Source: Bacillota bacterium
Lineage (GTDB): Bacteria > Bacillota > Clostridia > Lachnospirales > Lachnospiraceae
Reading direction: 5' to 3'
DNA: 41,588 bases
NCBI GenBank assembly: GCA_023408815.1
Contig: JAEYJO010000040.1
Location: 1-41,588 of the forward strand
The translations under genes and the position numbers were made by a program. Below, one piece after another: positions 7,858 to 16,322 of this stretch. Within the stretch, counting starts at the first letter, position 1; each line of letters begins with the position of its first letter. The notes beneath the pieces are model-generated. The model searched no databases, was not told the DNA's origin, and worked only from the letters and a program-made list of their open reading frames with translations.

Positions 7858-8606
7858 TCAATATGCTCTGCTTCGAAGTACGCATCGATCCCGTCCGCAA
7901 TACCCTCCGCTATTTTATCCTGATATTCCTCCGTAGCCATGAGCGCATCTTCTTGGGGATTAGTCATGAACCCCATTTCCAAAATGGTTACGGGAACCGC
8001 CGACCAATTGATTCCGCTCATGGTATCCGTCTCCCATACATTCCTCTTCTTCGCTTCGGTAGCACTGGTCATCCCGTCCAGCACATACTCCGACAGACTT
8101 CTGCTCTCCTCATACAACTCTCCGTTGTAAGGGTTGGAGGCCGTCTGGCAAATGGTCATGGCACCGTTTGCCTTGCTGTTTGCAGAACCGTCCGCATGAA
8201 TGCGGATAAAAGCATCAGCGCCCGCCTCATTGGCAATCTGCGCACGCTCCGCGTTACTGATATCCACGTCATTCGTCTCTCTTATCATCAGGACCTCATA
8301 ACCTCTTGCCGCCAGTTCTTCCTTCAGCTTAAGCGACACGGCAAGGGTCAGCTCATATTCCTTCAAGCCGCTTACCACACCGCTTGTGCCGCCTGCAACC
8401 TTCGCCTTTTTTTCTTTTGCTCCCGGTCCGACAGGCTCCTTTTCGTTATTTCCCTTCTCCTGATGTCCCGCGTCCACAGCGATGAGTTTCATATCTTCAG
8501 CCTTCTGCTCCGGCTTCACCGTTCCTGCCGTAAGAAAAAGCTGTCCGGCCAAAAGCACTGCACTCAAAATCAATAGTTTCCCTTTTCGCATTTCCATCAC
8601 CTTCAT
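7854..8606 (-). CDS. N-acetylmuramoyl-L-alanine amidase (Amidase_3), exported
   Basis: A 250-residue zinc amidase that cleaves the bond between muramic acid and the stem peptide of peptidoglycan. Residues 1-30 form a signal peptide or membrane anchor (KGK followed by LLILSAVLLAGQLFL). The Amidase_3 domain carries His48 in VDAGHQ, Glu near 83-85 in LKEYELT, His137 in IRIHADGS and the catalytic Glu210 in ILEMGFMTN, so the site looks complete. No SH3 or other wall-binding domain is present. GGAAG lies upstream of the ATG. It may act in cell separation, growth or sporulation; the sequence does not decide this. Confidence 0.92.
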   Translation of the reverse strand: MKVMEMRKGKLLILSAVLLAGQLFLTAGTVKPEQKAEDMKLIAVDAGHQEKGNNEKEPVGPGAKEKKAKVAGGTSGVVSGLKEYELTLAVSLKLKEELAARGYEVLMIRETNDVDISNAERAQIANEAGADAFIRIHADGSANSKANGAMTICQTASNPYNGELYEESRSLSEYVLDGMTSATEAKKRNVWETDTMSGINWSAVPVTILEMGFMTNPQEDALMATEEYQDKIAEGIADGIDAYFEAEHID

Positions 8607-8650
8607 TATTCTTCCCTTTTTGGCCCCCTATCATTTCGAAATATGTACAG

Positions 8651-8679
8651 ATTATATCAAAAAAATCGACGTATGACTA
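8651..8679 (-). promoter_or_regulatory. Possible promoter of the amidase gene
   Basis: A perfect TATAAT on the minus strand (complement of 8651-8656) is paired with a weak -35, TAGTCA (complement of 8674-8679), at 17 bp. It is 45 nt upstream of the start codon. Confidence 0.5.
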
Positions 8680-8720
8680 CCGAATAATACCAATAAGCTC
8701 TTTTGTTGAGGAATAGTAAT

Positions 8721-8795
8721 GAGGCCGCAACCCTTTTGGTATTGCAGCCTCAGACTTAAAATCAGAAAAGTCCGTAACGGGCGTTTTCCTGATTT
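8721..8795 (-). terminator. Tandem hairpins downstream of groEL
   Basis: Two stems follow the groEL stop on the minus strand. The first (8759-8795) pairs AAATCAG with CTGATTT plus AAAA/TTTT and ends in a T-rich arm. The second (8721-8751) pairs GAGGC..GCAA with TTGC..GCCTC around a CC-AAAA-GG tip. Together they probably end the groESL transcript and separate it from the amidase gene. Confidence 0.6.
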
Positions 8796-8828
8796 ACTAT
8801 ATATCGATGTCGGTTTACCCGGGCAGGA

Positions 8829-10448
8829 TTACATCATTCCGCCCATTCCTCCTGCCGGCATAGCGGGAGCATCTTCCTTGATGTTCGCTACAACAGATTC
8901 GGTAGTAAGGAGTGTGGATGCTACACTGGTAGCGTTCTGAAGAGCACTTCTCGTTACCTTTGCCGGATCGAGAATGCCTTCGGCAACCATATCCACATAT
9001 TTTTCCTTCAAAGCATCAAAGCCTATACCTACTTTAGACTCTTTCACATTATTGATAATTACTGCACCTTCAAGGCCTGCATTTGCAGCTATATGGAATA
9101 AAGGAGCATCCAAAGCCTTCAGAACGATTTTAGCACCTGTCTTCTCGTCGCCGTCCAAGGTCTCCGCAAGCTTTTCAACTTCCTTGGAAGCGTGAATGTA
9201 TGCGGAACCACCGCCTGCGATAATGCCTTCCTCCGCAGCCGCTCTCGTCGCATTAAGAGCATCCTCCATGCGCAGCTTCGCTTCTTTCATTTCCGTTTCC
9301 GTAGCCGCACCTACGCGGATAACAGCTACACCGCCCGCCAGTTTTGCAAGACGTTCCTGTAACTTTTCTTTGTCAAAGTCCGAAGTCGTTTCTTCAACCT
9401 GATTTTTAATCTGAGCAATTCTGGCCTGAATCGCTTGTTTATCGCCTTCACCGTCAACAATTACTGTATTTTCTTTCTGTATCTTAACAGATTTCGCACG
9501 ACCTAACTGAGCCATCGTCGTTTCTTTTAAATCTAATCCCAGCTCTTCGCTGATTACCTGACCGCCGGTAAGAATGGCAATATCCTCAAGCATCGCCTTT
9601 CTTCTGTCGCCATAACCCGGTGCCTTTACCGCAACTACATTGAAAGTACCGCGCAATTTATTTACGATCAAGGTCGTAAGCGCTTCGCCTTCCACATCTT
9701 CTGCAACAATAAGTAATTTCGCGCCGGACTGTACTACCTGCTCTAACAAAGGAAGGATTTCCTGAATGCTGGAAAGCTTTTTATCCGTAATGAGGATGTA
9801 GGGATCATCCAAAACAGCTTCCATCTTATCCATATCCGTCGCCATGTACGCGGAAATATATCCTCTGTCGAACTGCATACCTTCTACCAGATCCAGCTCT
9901 GTAAGCATCGTCTTGGACTCTTCAATGGTGATAACTCCGTCGCCGGATACCTTCTCCATAGCGTCCGCTACCATCTGGCCCACTTCTTCATCGCCGGAGG
10001 AAACTGCTGCTACTCTGGCAAACTGCTCTTTTCCATTTACCTTGGAGCTCATCTTAGCGATAGCTTCTACCGCACATTCCGTAGCCTTCTTCATACCTTT
10101 TCTCAAGATAATAGGGTTTGCACCCGCCGCAAGATTCTTAATTCCTTCATTTACCATAGCCTGAGCCAGTACTGTCGCTGTGGTAGTACCATCGCCTGCT
10201 ACATCGTTCGTCTTCGTCGCAACTTCCTTTACGAGCTGTGCGCCCATATTTTCAAAGGCATCCTCTAACTCGATTTCCTTCGCGATCGTAACGCCGTCAT
10301 TTGTGATGAGAGGCGCTCCAAAAGATTTATCGAGAACTACGTTTCTTCCTTTCGGTCCCAAAGTTACTCTTACCGTATCTGCCAGCTTATTAACGCCGAC
10401 CTCCAAAGCTGCACGGGCTTCTGCACCATTTTTCAATTCTTTTGCCAT
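8829..10448 (-). CDS. groEL: Chaperonin GroEL (Hsp60)
   Basis: A 539-residue chaperonin subunit forming the double-ring folding chamber with GroES. Hallmarks are the start MAKELKNGAEARAAL, the ATP-site stretch TLGPKGRNVVLDKSFG, NDVAGDGTTTATVLAQ near residues 82-97, AAVEEGI-like AAAEEGIIAGGGSA, and the flexible Gly-Met tail GGMGGMM. Length is normal. AGGAGG lies upstream of the ATG, and only 35 nt separate it from groES. Expression is probably controlled by HrcA through the CIRCE element before groES. Confidence 0.98.
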   Translation of the reverse strand: MAKELKNGAEARAALEVGVNKLADTVRVTLGPKGRNVVLDKSFGAPLITNDGVTIAKEIELEDAFENMGAQLVKEVATKTNDVAGDGTTTATVLAQAMVNEGIKNLAAGANPIILRKGMKKATECAVEAIAKMSSKVNGKEQFARVAAVSSGDEEVGQMVADAMEKVSGDGVITIEESKTMLTELDLVEGMQFDRGYISAYMATDMDKMEAVLDDPYILITDKKLSSIQEILPLLEQVVQSGAKLLIVAEDVEGEALTTLIVNKLRGTFNVVAVKAPGYGDRRKAMLEDIAILTGGQVISEELGLDLKETTMAQLGRAKSVKIQKENTVIVDGEGDKQAIQARIAQIKNQVEETTSDFDKEKLQERLAKLAGGVAVIRVGAATETEMKEAKLRMEDALNATRAAAEEGIIAGGGSAYIHASKEVEKLAETLDGDEKTGAKIVLKALDAPLFHIAANAGLEGAVIINNVKESKVGIGFDALKEKYVDMVAEGILDPAKVTRSALQNATSVASTLLTTESVVANIKEDAPAMPAGGMGGMM

Positions 10449-10483
10449 GATTTTAAAACCTCCTGAATATTTGTCCTTATATT

Positions 10484-10768
10484 TTACTGAATAACTGCCA
10501 ATATATCATTCTGCTTTACAATGATATATTCTTCCTCTTCGATCTTGACATCCGTTCCTGCATATTTGGAATAAATAACATTATCGCCGACCTTTACTTC
10601 CATCTTAACTTCCTTACCGTCGATCATTCCGCCGGGGCCCACCGCAACTACTTCTGCCTGCTGGGGCTTCTCCTTATTCTGTCCGGGAAGAACAATACCC
10701 GATTTGGTTGTTTCTTCTGCAATCAACTGTTTCAAAATCACTCTGTCGCCCAATGGTACTAATTTCAT
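10484..10768 (-). CDS. groES: Co-chaperonin GroES (Hsp10)
   Basis: A 94-residue heptameric lid of the GroEL chamber. The family start MKLVPLGDRVILKQL, the mobile loop region TTKSGIVLPGQNKEKPQ and the roof segment GPGGMIDGKE are clear, and the protein ends in the standard strand EYIIVKQNDILAVIQ. Strong AAGGAGG ribosome binding site. First gene of the bicistronic groESL operon with a CIRCE operator in its leader. Confidence 0.97.
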   Translation of the reverse strand: MKLVPLGDRVILKQLIAEETTKSGIVLPGQNKEKPQQAEVVAVGPGGMIDGKEVKMEVKVGDNVIYSKYAGTDVKIEEEEYIIVKQNDILAVIQ

Positions 10769-10814
10769 TTTAATGCCTCCTTATATCAAATTTCATTCTG
10801 TATTTTATGAATTA

Positions 10815-10841
10815 CTAGCACTCCTTACTATCGAGTGCTAA
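10815..10841 (-). promoter_or_regulatory. CIRCE operator (HrcA binding site)
   Basis: On the minus strand TTAGCACTC, nine bases, then GAGTGCTAG. This matches the CIRCE consensus TTAGCACTC-N9-GAGTGCTAA with one mismatch at the last base. It lies in the groES 5' leader just below the promoter, the standard position for HrcA repression of groESL. Confidence 0.95.
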
Positions 10842-10853
10842 TCACTAACCCAT

Positions 10854-10882
10854 ATATTAGATTTATATGCACATATTTGCAA
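10854..10882 (-). promoter_or_regulatory. Probable groESL promoter
   Basis: On the minus strand TTGCAA (complement of 10877-10882) and TAATAT (complement of 10854-10859) are 17 bp apart, immediately upstream of CIRCE. Each hexamer has two mismatches to consensus. The adjoining stretch 10883-11076 is AT-rich and shows no gene or clear signal. Confidence 0.5.
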
Positions 10883-11076
10883 CTGTAATCACAGAACTCA
10901 AAGGCTCTATTTTCTCACTTTTCTCATGTTATCTCTTTTTATCTCTCATTTTCTCAATTTTTACATATATTAACTATTTTATAATTATTTTATAATTACA
11001 TTTTCTTCCTTTTTTAAGATGACTGCTCAACAAAATTATGCCATCATAAAGTCATATTTATACCCTAAACAAGAAC

Positions 11077-11096
11077 AAAAGTGTGCTTCGCACACT
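11077..11096 (-). terminator. Terminator after the degenerate-GGDEF gene
   Basis: AGTGTGC / GCACACT form a 7-bp stem with a 3-nt loop, followed on the minus strand by TTTTGTTCTTGTTT. It lies about 35 nt after the stop codon and would end the 13.7-11.1 kb transcript. Confidence 0.65.
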
Positions 11097-11128
11097 CTTG
11101 ACAATTCCCGACTTACCCTTACAACTTT

Positions 11129-12058
11129 CTATAATCCTCTTTCTAATCTCTCCCGATACCCCACGGCACTCTTTATCTCCATCTTATTCTGAAGCATCTC
11201 ATATTCCGCATCGGAAATCAAATCCTGAATATGTTCCTCCACATTCGTCTTAATAACAAATCCCACCGCAACCGACGGCGCCAGCACGGTATCGCCTTCA
11301 TACGCCAAACATGCCTCCTGCACCCGTCTGCAATAATCCTCCGCCTCGTTTTCTTCTGCCATAGGAATCAGCACGAGAAAAACATCTCCCTCGATCCTTC
11401 CGATGATGTATTCTGCCCTGGCCTCATTCATAACGATGGAGGCCACGAGCTGTATCAGGCTGTCGCTCTTTTCCACTCCGAATTTATCGTATACGAACTT
11501 CCAGTCATTAATATTTATAAGCGAAACCGCAACCGGCACGACCTCCGAGCGATCCAGCACGTTCATCCTGCTCTCAATATATGCCTTGCTGCACACTCCC
11601 GTCAGGACATCCTCCTTCATACTGCATCCGCCCTGATAGCGTTCCTTCTCGGACTTCTTATCCATCCCCTCCATGTAGGAAAGAGCTTCTCTGCCCATGT
11701 ATGTTTCAGTCCCCAGCCTGATCAAAAGGGAAAACGCTGCATCCAACAGTTTCTCTACGCTCGCCAGTCTCTCCCCAGCAACCTTGTGATACCTGACATA
11801 CCAATATCCCACCGTGTACCCGCAGATTTGCAAATCTATACCGCAAGCCTTTATAACATCGGGGGTAACTCCCGAAAAGTCACCTATCTCCAGCACATTC
11901 TCACCGTACTGGTCCGTCAGCAATATCTCTGCTCCATATTCTTCGGCGATTGCACCGAAAAATCCCGTAAGAGCATCAATAGCGAATAAACTCTTAACCG
12001 TATAACTCTTAATATTTTCCTTTATTTTCTTCTCAAAAGAAACCGTATCATAATCCAT
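11129..12058 (-). CDS. Protein with sensor-like N-terminus and degenerate GGDEF domain
   Basis: A 309-residue cytoplasmic protein with no membrane segment. Residues about 20-130 resemble a GAF- or PocR-like sensor (IAEEYGAEILLTDQYGENV). Residues about 145-305 are a GGDEF-fold domain: it has the DVLTGVCSKAYIESR start and the strand GRIEGDVFLVLIP, but the signature is EGDVF (223-227) in place of GGDEF. The loss of Gly and of the second acidic residue suggests it does not make c-di-GMP and may instead bind a nucleotide or a partner. GGGAGG precedes the ATG. It follows two unknown genes closely, in an apparent operon. Confidence 0.8.
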   Translation of the reverse strand: MDYDTVSFEKKIKENIKSYTVKSLFAIDALTGFFGAIAEEYGAEILLTDQYGENVLEIGDFSGVTPDVIKACGIDLQICGYTVGYWYVRYHKVAGERLASVEKLLDAAFSLLIRLGTETYMGREALSYMEGMDKKSEKERYQGGCSMKEDVLTGVCSKAYIESRMNVLDRSEVVPVAVSLININDWKFVYDKFGVEKSDSLIQLVASIVMNEARAEYIIGRIEGDVFLVLIPMAEENEAEDYCRRVQEACLAYEGDTVLAPSVAVGFVIKTNVEEHIQDLISDAEYEMLQNKMEIKSAVGYRERLERGL

Positions 12059-12092
12059 GGTATATGCGCCTCCCTTTGCCTAAGGTTCCGTT

Positions 12093-12671
12093 CTACCTGG
12101 CTGCTGAAAAAGATATCTCCGCAGCATCCGTTTTATAAGTTTCCTGATATCCGTCTACGTTGAAAATATGACGAACTTCTCCCTGTACTGCTTCACTGCT
12201 GTCTTCCTCCTCTGCCTTCTCCGGAAGTCTTTTGTATTCATCACTTTTCTTGAATTCCTTATATGCGTCCGTGAGTGCGGCAATTATCATCTCTTTATCC
12301 GGATCTTTATCGCCTAAGCTATTTACAGCCGTCTGATAAACCGTCTCCGCCTCCTGCTTGGAGCGGCAGGCCTGAAGTCTGTTCTCCAGCGCTTTTCGCA
12401 TAAGATGTGCCCGCAGCGCCTTGGCATACAGAATAGGATTATTCTTCGCCAGATAACTCATCTCCGCAGAGGTCAGTTCCTTCCCTGCCTGAAGCTTCGC
12501 ATATATTCTCGCCTCATATTTCGCTTTATCTTCTTCGCTTGGTCCTGTACCTTCACAATAGACATAGTTCAGAACCTGCTGCCCGAAAGCTGCCCGTACA
12601 TCCTCCGTATCCGCCGGAATCGTCTGTGTGTTCATCCTTATGCTATTATCTAAATTTATGCTCATTAGCAT
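12093..12671 (-). CDS. Hypothetical protein in the degenerate-GGDEF operon
   Basis: About 192 residues, not recognised. It is mostly helical and charged, without signal peptide or membrane segments. A segment near 60-110 (SAEMSYLAKNNPILYAKALR) looks like a compact helical domain, and the tail around 150-170 is rich in Glu and Lys. The ATG at 12671 is chosen because AAGGAGG lies ten bases upstream; the ATG at 12695 has no such site. It sits 29 nt below a coiled-coil protein gene and 34 nt above the degenerate GGDEF gene, so the three are likely co-transcribed and may form one complex; this is inference. Confidence 0.75.
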   Translation of the reverse strand: MLMSINLDNSIRMNTQTIPADTEDVRAAFGQQVLNYVYCEGTGPSEEDKAKYEARIYAKLQAGKELTSAEMSYLAKNNPILYAKALRAHLMRKALENRLQACRSKQEAETVYQTAVNSLGDKDPDKEMIIAALTDAYKEFKKSDEYKRLPEKAEEEDSSEAVQGEVRHIFNVDGYQETYKTDAAEISFSAAR

Positions 12672-12700
12672 AGATATACTACCTCCTTCTTCCAAACCTT

Positions 12701-13645
12701 CTATAGCTGCCCGTCCACAATGAGGCCCTTCAGGTCCTCTTCCAGAAGCTCCATATCCTTTACAATCTTATCCAGCTTCTTCTGTAATTCATCCTGAATC
12801 GCTGCATTAGTGTTCATCGTCTCTACGACCTGCTCCTGTTCTTCCTTCTCTCCCTTTATATCTTCCAGCTTCTCTTCCTGTTCTTTCTTCTTCTCATCTG
12901 CTTCCTTCGCTGCCTCTACCAGCTCATCCATCTCCTCATCGATATGCTCCTTAGCCTCCGCCCTAAGCATGCCGACAATTGCATCGGAAGCCGCCTTAAT
13001 GATACTATCTGCTCCATTCATCGCATCTACCATGCCTTTTTGCTCTAGTACAGACAGCTTGGCATCCGTAAGCGCACTGATGCATCCCGCGATTGCTATA
13101 TCCATAACATCTATCAAAGAATCGCAGTTTTCTATTACATCATCCAATGCCAAAGATTTTCTTTGATATTCCGTCAGCTCGCCCATATTTGCAACCCGTT
13201 CAAGCTCCTCTTCGCTCAAACTCCCCAGATCATTGTTTCTCTGCGCAGTGCGGGCCTTACGAAGAAGCTCCAGATCCTGCTGTTCCTGACTTTCATCCTC
13301 GATACCGTACGTCTCCTTTAGCTTGTCCTGCCGCTTCAGCACATTGTCTCTGCGCTGGTTCAGTTCATTTTTCTGCTCCTGCAGCTCGGCGATCTTACTG
13401 CGAATCTCATTTAAGCTGTCGCTCACTTTCTCGTCGCTCTCAAACTGATCCATAATGAACTTCGCCGCCTGCTTTCTTGCCTGCGTCCGCTTGCTCTCCA
13501 CCCTGTCAGACATCATTGAGTCTATATCTCCGGCAAAAATAACGCTTTTATTTCCCTGCTCCTTTTTCGCCTCATTCTTGCTCTTTTTACCATTTTCCAC
13601 ACCGACATCAAAGCCTGTGGTTCCTTCTAATCCTGCCGCTTTCAT
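12701..13645 (-). CDS. Hypothetical coiled-coil protein
   Basis: A 314-residue highly charged helical protein with no signal peptide. Heptad-like stretches occur around 80-115 (LNEIRSKIAELQEQKNELNQ) and 235-310 (KKKEQEEKLEDIKGEKEEQE), separated by a less charged helical region (about 165-225) rich in Ala and Ile. The first 35 residues are polar and probably disordered. GGGGG-type site (TAGGGGGATAAAATG) before the start. It is the first gene of an apparent three-gene operon and is preceded by a possible sigma-28-like promoter. I do not recognise a family; a structural or scaffold role is only a guess. Confidence 0.75.
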   Translation of the reverse strand: MKAAGLEGTTGFDVGVENGKKSKNEAKKEQGNKSVIFAGDIDSMMSDRVESKRTQARKQAAKFIMDQFESDEKVSDSLNEIRSKIAELQEQKNELNQRRDNVLKRQDKLKETYGIEDESQEQQDLELLRKARTAQRNNDLGSLSEEELERVANMGELTEYQRKSLALDDVIENCDSLIDVMDIAIAGCISALTDAKLSVLEQKGMVDAMNGADSIIKAASDAIVGMLRAEAKEHIDEEMDELVEAAKEADEKKKEQEEKLEDIKGEKEEQEQVVETMNTNAAIQDELQKKLDKIVKDMELLEEDLKGLIVDGQL

Positions 13646-13699
13646 TTTATCCCCCTATTCCAGCTATGCTCTCTGATCTTAATTATTTCTATATTTATG

Positions 13700-13727
13700 T
13701 ATATCGGTTGATATCGATAAATTATTA
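13700..13727 (-). promoter_or_regulatory. Possible sigma-28 (SigD)-like promoter
   Basis: On the minus strand CCGATATA (complement of 13700-13707) matches the -10 of the Bacillus SigD consensus. TAAT lies 16 bp upstream (complement of 13724-13727) against the expected TAAA at 14-16 bp. It is 55 nt upstream of the coiled-coil gene. No good sigma-A pair was found here, but one short motif can arise by chance. Confidence 0.35.
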
Positions 13728-13754
13728 ACATTTCTTTGAAGGCACTTAAACGCC

Positions 13755-14942
13755 TCAGACCTCCTCCACCGACAAACTCATGCTGATAACTCCTATTACA
13801 GCCACCACGGCTCCTACCAAAAGTGTCATGCCGGCACCATAATCATCCAGCATCTTTCCTCCAACCACACTGGCGAACACCCCGCCCAGCGTGATTGCTG
13901 TCGTCACGAGAGACTGTCCCTTCACCATATCCGCCCTATCGAGAAGCTTGCTCACGTAGTAAACAGAGGCCGGAATGAACAGCGCATAGCCTCCCGCCTG
14001 AAATAACTGAGCTGCATAAATCATACCGACTGACCCTGCCATAAAATACAGAATACTTTTCACAGCAAAAAAGAGGCCGGATATCCGAAGCAAAGTCTTG
14101 CAGCTTACCCTCTGCACCAGTTTTATGAAAAATATCATAGCCGGCAGCTCCATTACAGCGGAAATAGAGCTTGCTACTCCCATACTTGCGCTGTCGCCGC
14201 CTACATTCTCGATAATCTGAAATAAGAAATTACAGCTAAGTACATGATAATAAAAAATGAACGTGATTCCAATCAGGAAAACAAAAAATTTCTTATGGGA
14301 TACCAAAAAAGAAACCAGGCCCTGCGCTTTCTTTTCCTGCGCATCTTTTTTCTTATTTAATCTTCCCCCTTTCCATTCTCCTTTGTGTCCTGCCAGAACA
14401 CCTACACTGGCAAACAGACCCAGCGTGAGTACCGCTGCGGAAAAAGGTATCAGGGCAGTGGGATTATATTTTAGTAAAATCCCCATCACGGTGGATACCA
14501 TTGCATAACAAAAAGAACCGCAAGCCCTGCACACTCCGAAATTGATAAAGATTCCCCTTTCCTCCAGTTGTACGGACATCGTATTTACAAAGGGCTGGAT
14601 CACCATGATGCCTATGAGTGAAAGCGTAATAAAGGCCGACACCATAAACGACGCCCCACCAACAATAGTGAGCCCTGCCGACGTCAATAAGATGATCGCG
14701 GCCCCTACCCATATGATTCCCTTCAAGGTTATTTTCTCATATTTATCTGCAAGACTCGCGGTCATTGGCTGCAAAAACACAGCCGCCACGTTAGATAAAG
14801 CTATAATGATTCCTATCTCTGAATTAGTGTATCCTCTATCCAACAGGAAAATCGCAGTAAATCCTAATAAAGAGCAAAAAGCTGCCCAATAGAATCCTTG
14901 GACAGCCGCATATTTTATCGTATACTTTTTATTGTTGGACAT
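13755..14942 (-). CDS. MFS transporter
   Basis: A 395-residue polytopic membrane protein with about 12 hydrophobic segments, of the MFS_1-like (LacY/nucleoside-symporter-related) group. The region ASLADKYEKITLKG after segment 2 corresponds to the loop 2-3 motif of the superfamily. A charged central loop near 190-215 (GGRLNKKKDAQEKKAQG) divides the two halves. The ATG at 14942 has GGAGGGG upstream; a start at 14966 is less likely. The substrate is not deducible. It lies next to a second MFS gene but has about 97 nt between them, so it may be transcribed alone. Confidence 0.88.
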   Translation of the reverse strand: MSNNKKYTIKYAAVQGFYWAAFCSLLGFTAIFLLDRGYTNSEIGIIIALSNVAAVFLQPMTASLADKYEKITLKGIIWVGAAIILLTSAGLTIVGGASFMVSAFITLSLIGIMVIQPFVNTMSVQLEERGIFINFGVCRACGSFCYAMVSTVMGILLKYNPTALIPFSAAVLTLGLFASVGVLAGHKGEWKGGRLNKKKDAQEKKAQGLVSFLVSHKKFFVFLIGITFIFYYHVLSCNFLFQIIENVGGDSASMGVASSISAVMELPAMIFFIKLVQRVSCKTLLRISGLFFAVKSILYFMAGSVGMIYAAQLFQAGGYALFIPASVYYVSKLLDRADMVKGQSLVTTAITLGGVFASVVGGKMLDDYGAGMTLLVGAVVAVIGVISMSLSVEEV

Positions 14943-15039
14943 CGTTGTTCCCCTCCAGCTTCTCATCTGTTCATAGCTACATCATAACAGCTACTGCCAT
15001 AGGAACGCAAGACAATATATTGACCGCAATTAAATAAGA

Positions 15040-16221
15040 TTATGCTTCTTTCAGTTTTCTGCTCCCCGCAATTCCAAAAAGCAGCAGAATAGGGAATACA
15101 ATCGCCGCCAAAATGCCGACTTTCAAATTGTCTCCGAAATAGCTGGACACTATTCCTACCACCGTTGGCCCTCCAGAGCAGCCTAAGTCGCCTGCCAGAG
15201 CAAGCAGAGCGAACATCGCCGTTCCTCCGCCGCGGATAGCTGCCGCTGCCTTGCTGAACGTGCCGGGCCAGAGAATTCCCACCGAAAGTCCGCATAACGC
15301 ACATCCTACCAATCCCAGAGCCGGAACGGGTATCAGCGATATGCATAGATAGGACACCGCGCACAACAGGACGCTGTATCCCATAAAGCGGTCCAGATTA
15401 ATCTTTTCCCCGTATTTTCCATAAAATACTCTCGATATACCCATCATCGCAGCAAAAGACATCGGCCCTGCCAAATCTCCCATTGTCTTGCTCACACCCA
15501 GGCCATTTTCCGCAAAGGTGGATGCCCACTGGCTGACCGCCTGCTCGCTGGCTCCCGCACATACCATCATAAGCATCAACACCCAGAATATCTTCTTGGA
15601 AAAAAGCTCTTTTATTGTCAGGCCCGTTTCTCCTTCCCCGATGAGCGAGGCGATAGGCGCCTTCGCAAATATCACTGCGTTTATAATCGGGATAATCGCC
15701 CATACCAGTGCTAACAGCTTCCAATTAGAGATGCCGAACGCACGGAAGAAAATAGTAGAAATCAGAACTACTCCCACATGTCCCCAGCAATAGAAGGAAT
15801 GCAGCAGACTCATGGCCTTTTCCTTATTATCCGTAGGGCAGGCCTCCATCACCGGGCTTACCAGCACTTCAAGAATCCCGCCGCCTACCGCATAAATTAT
15901 TACCGCCATGAGCAGCCCGATAAACGGGTCGAAAAATAACTCCGGCAATATCGTAAGAGATACCAATCCGACAGCTACGAAAATATGGGCGAGCAACATA
16001 GAGGCCCTGTAGCCGATTTTATCCACAAAACCCACGGACAGCATGTCCACCAGAAGCTGGATACCGAAATTGATAGTAATGAGCATGGTGATTTTCGCAA
16101 GGGGTATTTCGTAGCTATTTTGAAAGGTCAGAAATAGCAGCGGAACAAAATTATTCACGATTGCCTGCACTATATATGCGATGAAACAGGCGTTAATCGT
16201 TTTCTTATAGCCGTTCTTCAT
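15040..16221 (-). CDS. MFS transporter
   Basis: A 393-residue membrane protein with about 12 predicted segments. DMLSVGFVDKIGYRAS matches the loop 2-3 region of the superfamily (D-x-x-GYR). The overall pattern resembles sugar or small-solute permeases of the FucP/YfkF-like type common in Lachnospiraceae, but the substrate is unknown. The start has AGGATC upstream. An extended -10 promoter lies about 55 nt upstream. It is similar in size to, but not obviously a duplicate of, the transporter immediately downstream. Confidence 0.88.
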   Translation of the reverse strand: MKNGYKKTINACFIAYIVQAIVNNFVPLLFLTFQNSYEIPLAKITMLITINFGIQLLVDMLSVGFVDKIGYRASMLLAHIFVAVGLVSLTILPELFFDPFIGLLMAVIIYAVGGGILEVLVSPVMEACPTDNKEKAMSLLHSFYCWGHVGVVLISTIFFRAFGISNWKLLALVWAIIPIINAVIFAKAPIASLIGEGETGLTIKELFSKKIFWVLMLMMVCAGASEQAVSQWASTFAENGLGVSKTMGDLAGPMSFAAMMGISRVFYGKYGEKINLDRFMGYSVLLCAVSYLCISLIPVPALGLVGCALCGLSVGILWPGTFSKAAAAIRGGGTAMFALLALAGDLGCSGGPTVVGIVSSYFGDNLKVGILAAIVFPILLLFGIAGSRKLKEA

Positions 16222-16276
16222 AGAGCTGATCCTCGTTCTCTCTCAATTTTATCTCGTGTCAGTTGCACGTTTTTGC

Positions 16277-16285
16277 ATTATATCA
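16277..16285 (-). promoter_or_regulatory. Extended -10 promoter of the MFS gene at 15-16 kb
   Basis: On the minus strand TGATATAAT gives a perfect TATAAT preceded by the TGn extension. No good -35 is present, which is normal for this promoter type. It is about 55 nt upstream of the start codon. Confidence 0.5.
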
Positions 16286-16322
16286 CAATCTTCATCTTCA
16301 TTGTTTGCATTATTTCTTCAAT

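Noticed and set aside
10883..11076. Possible regulatory RNA in the AT-rich gap before groES
   Set aside because: No stable stem, ORF or known riboswitch pattern was seen.
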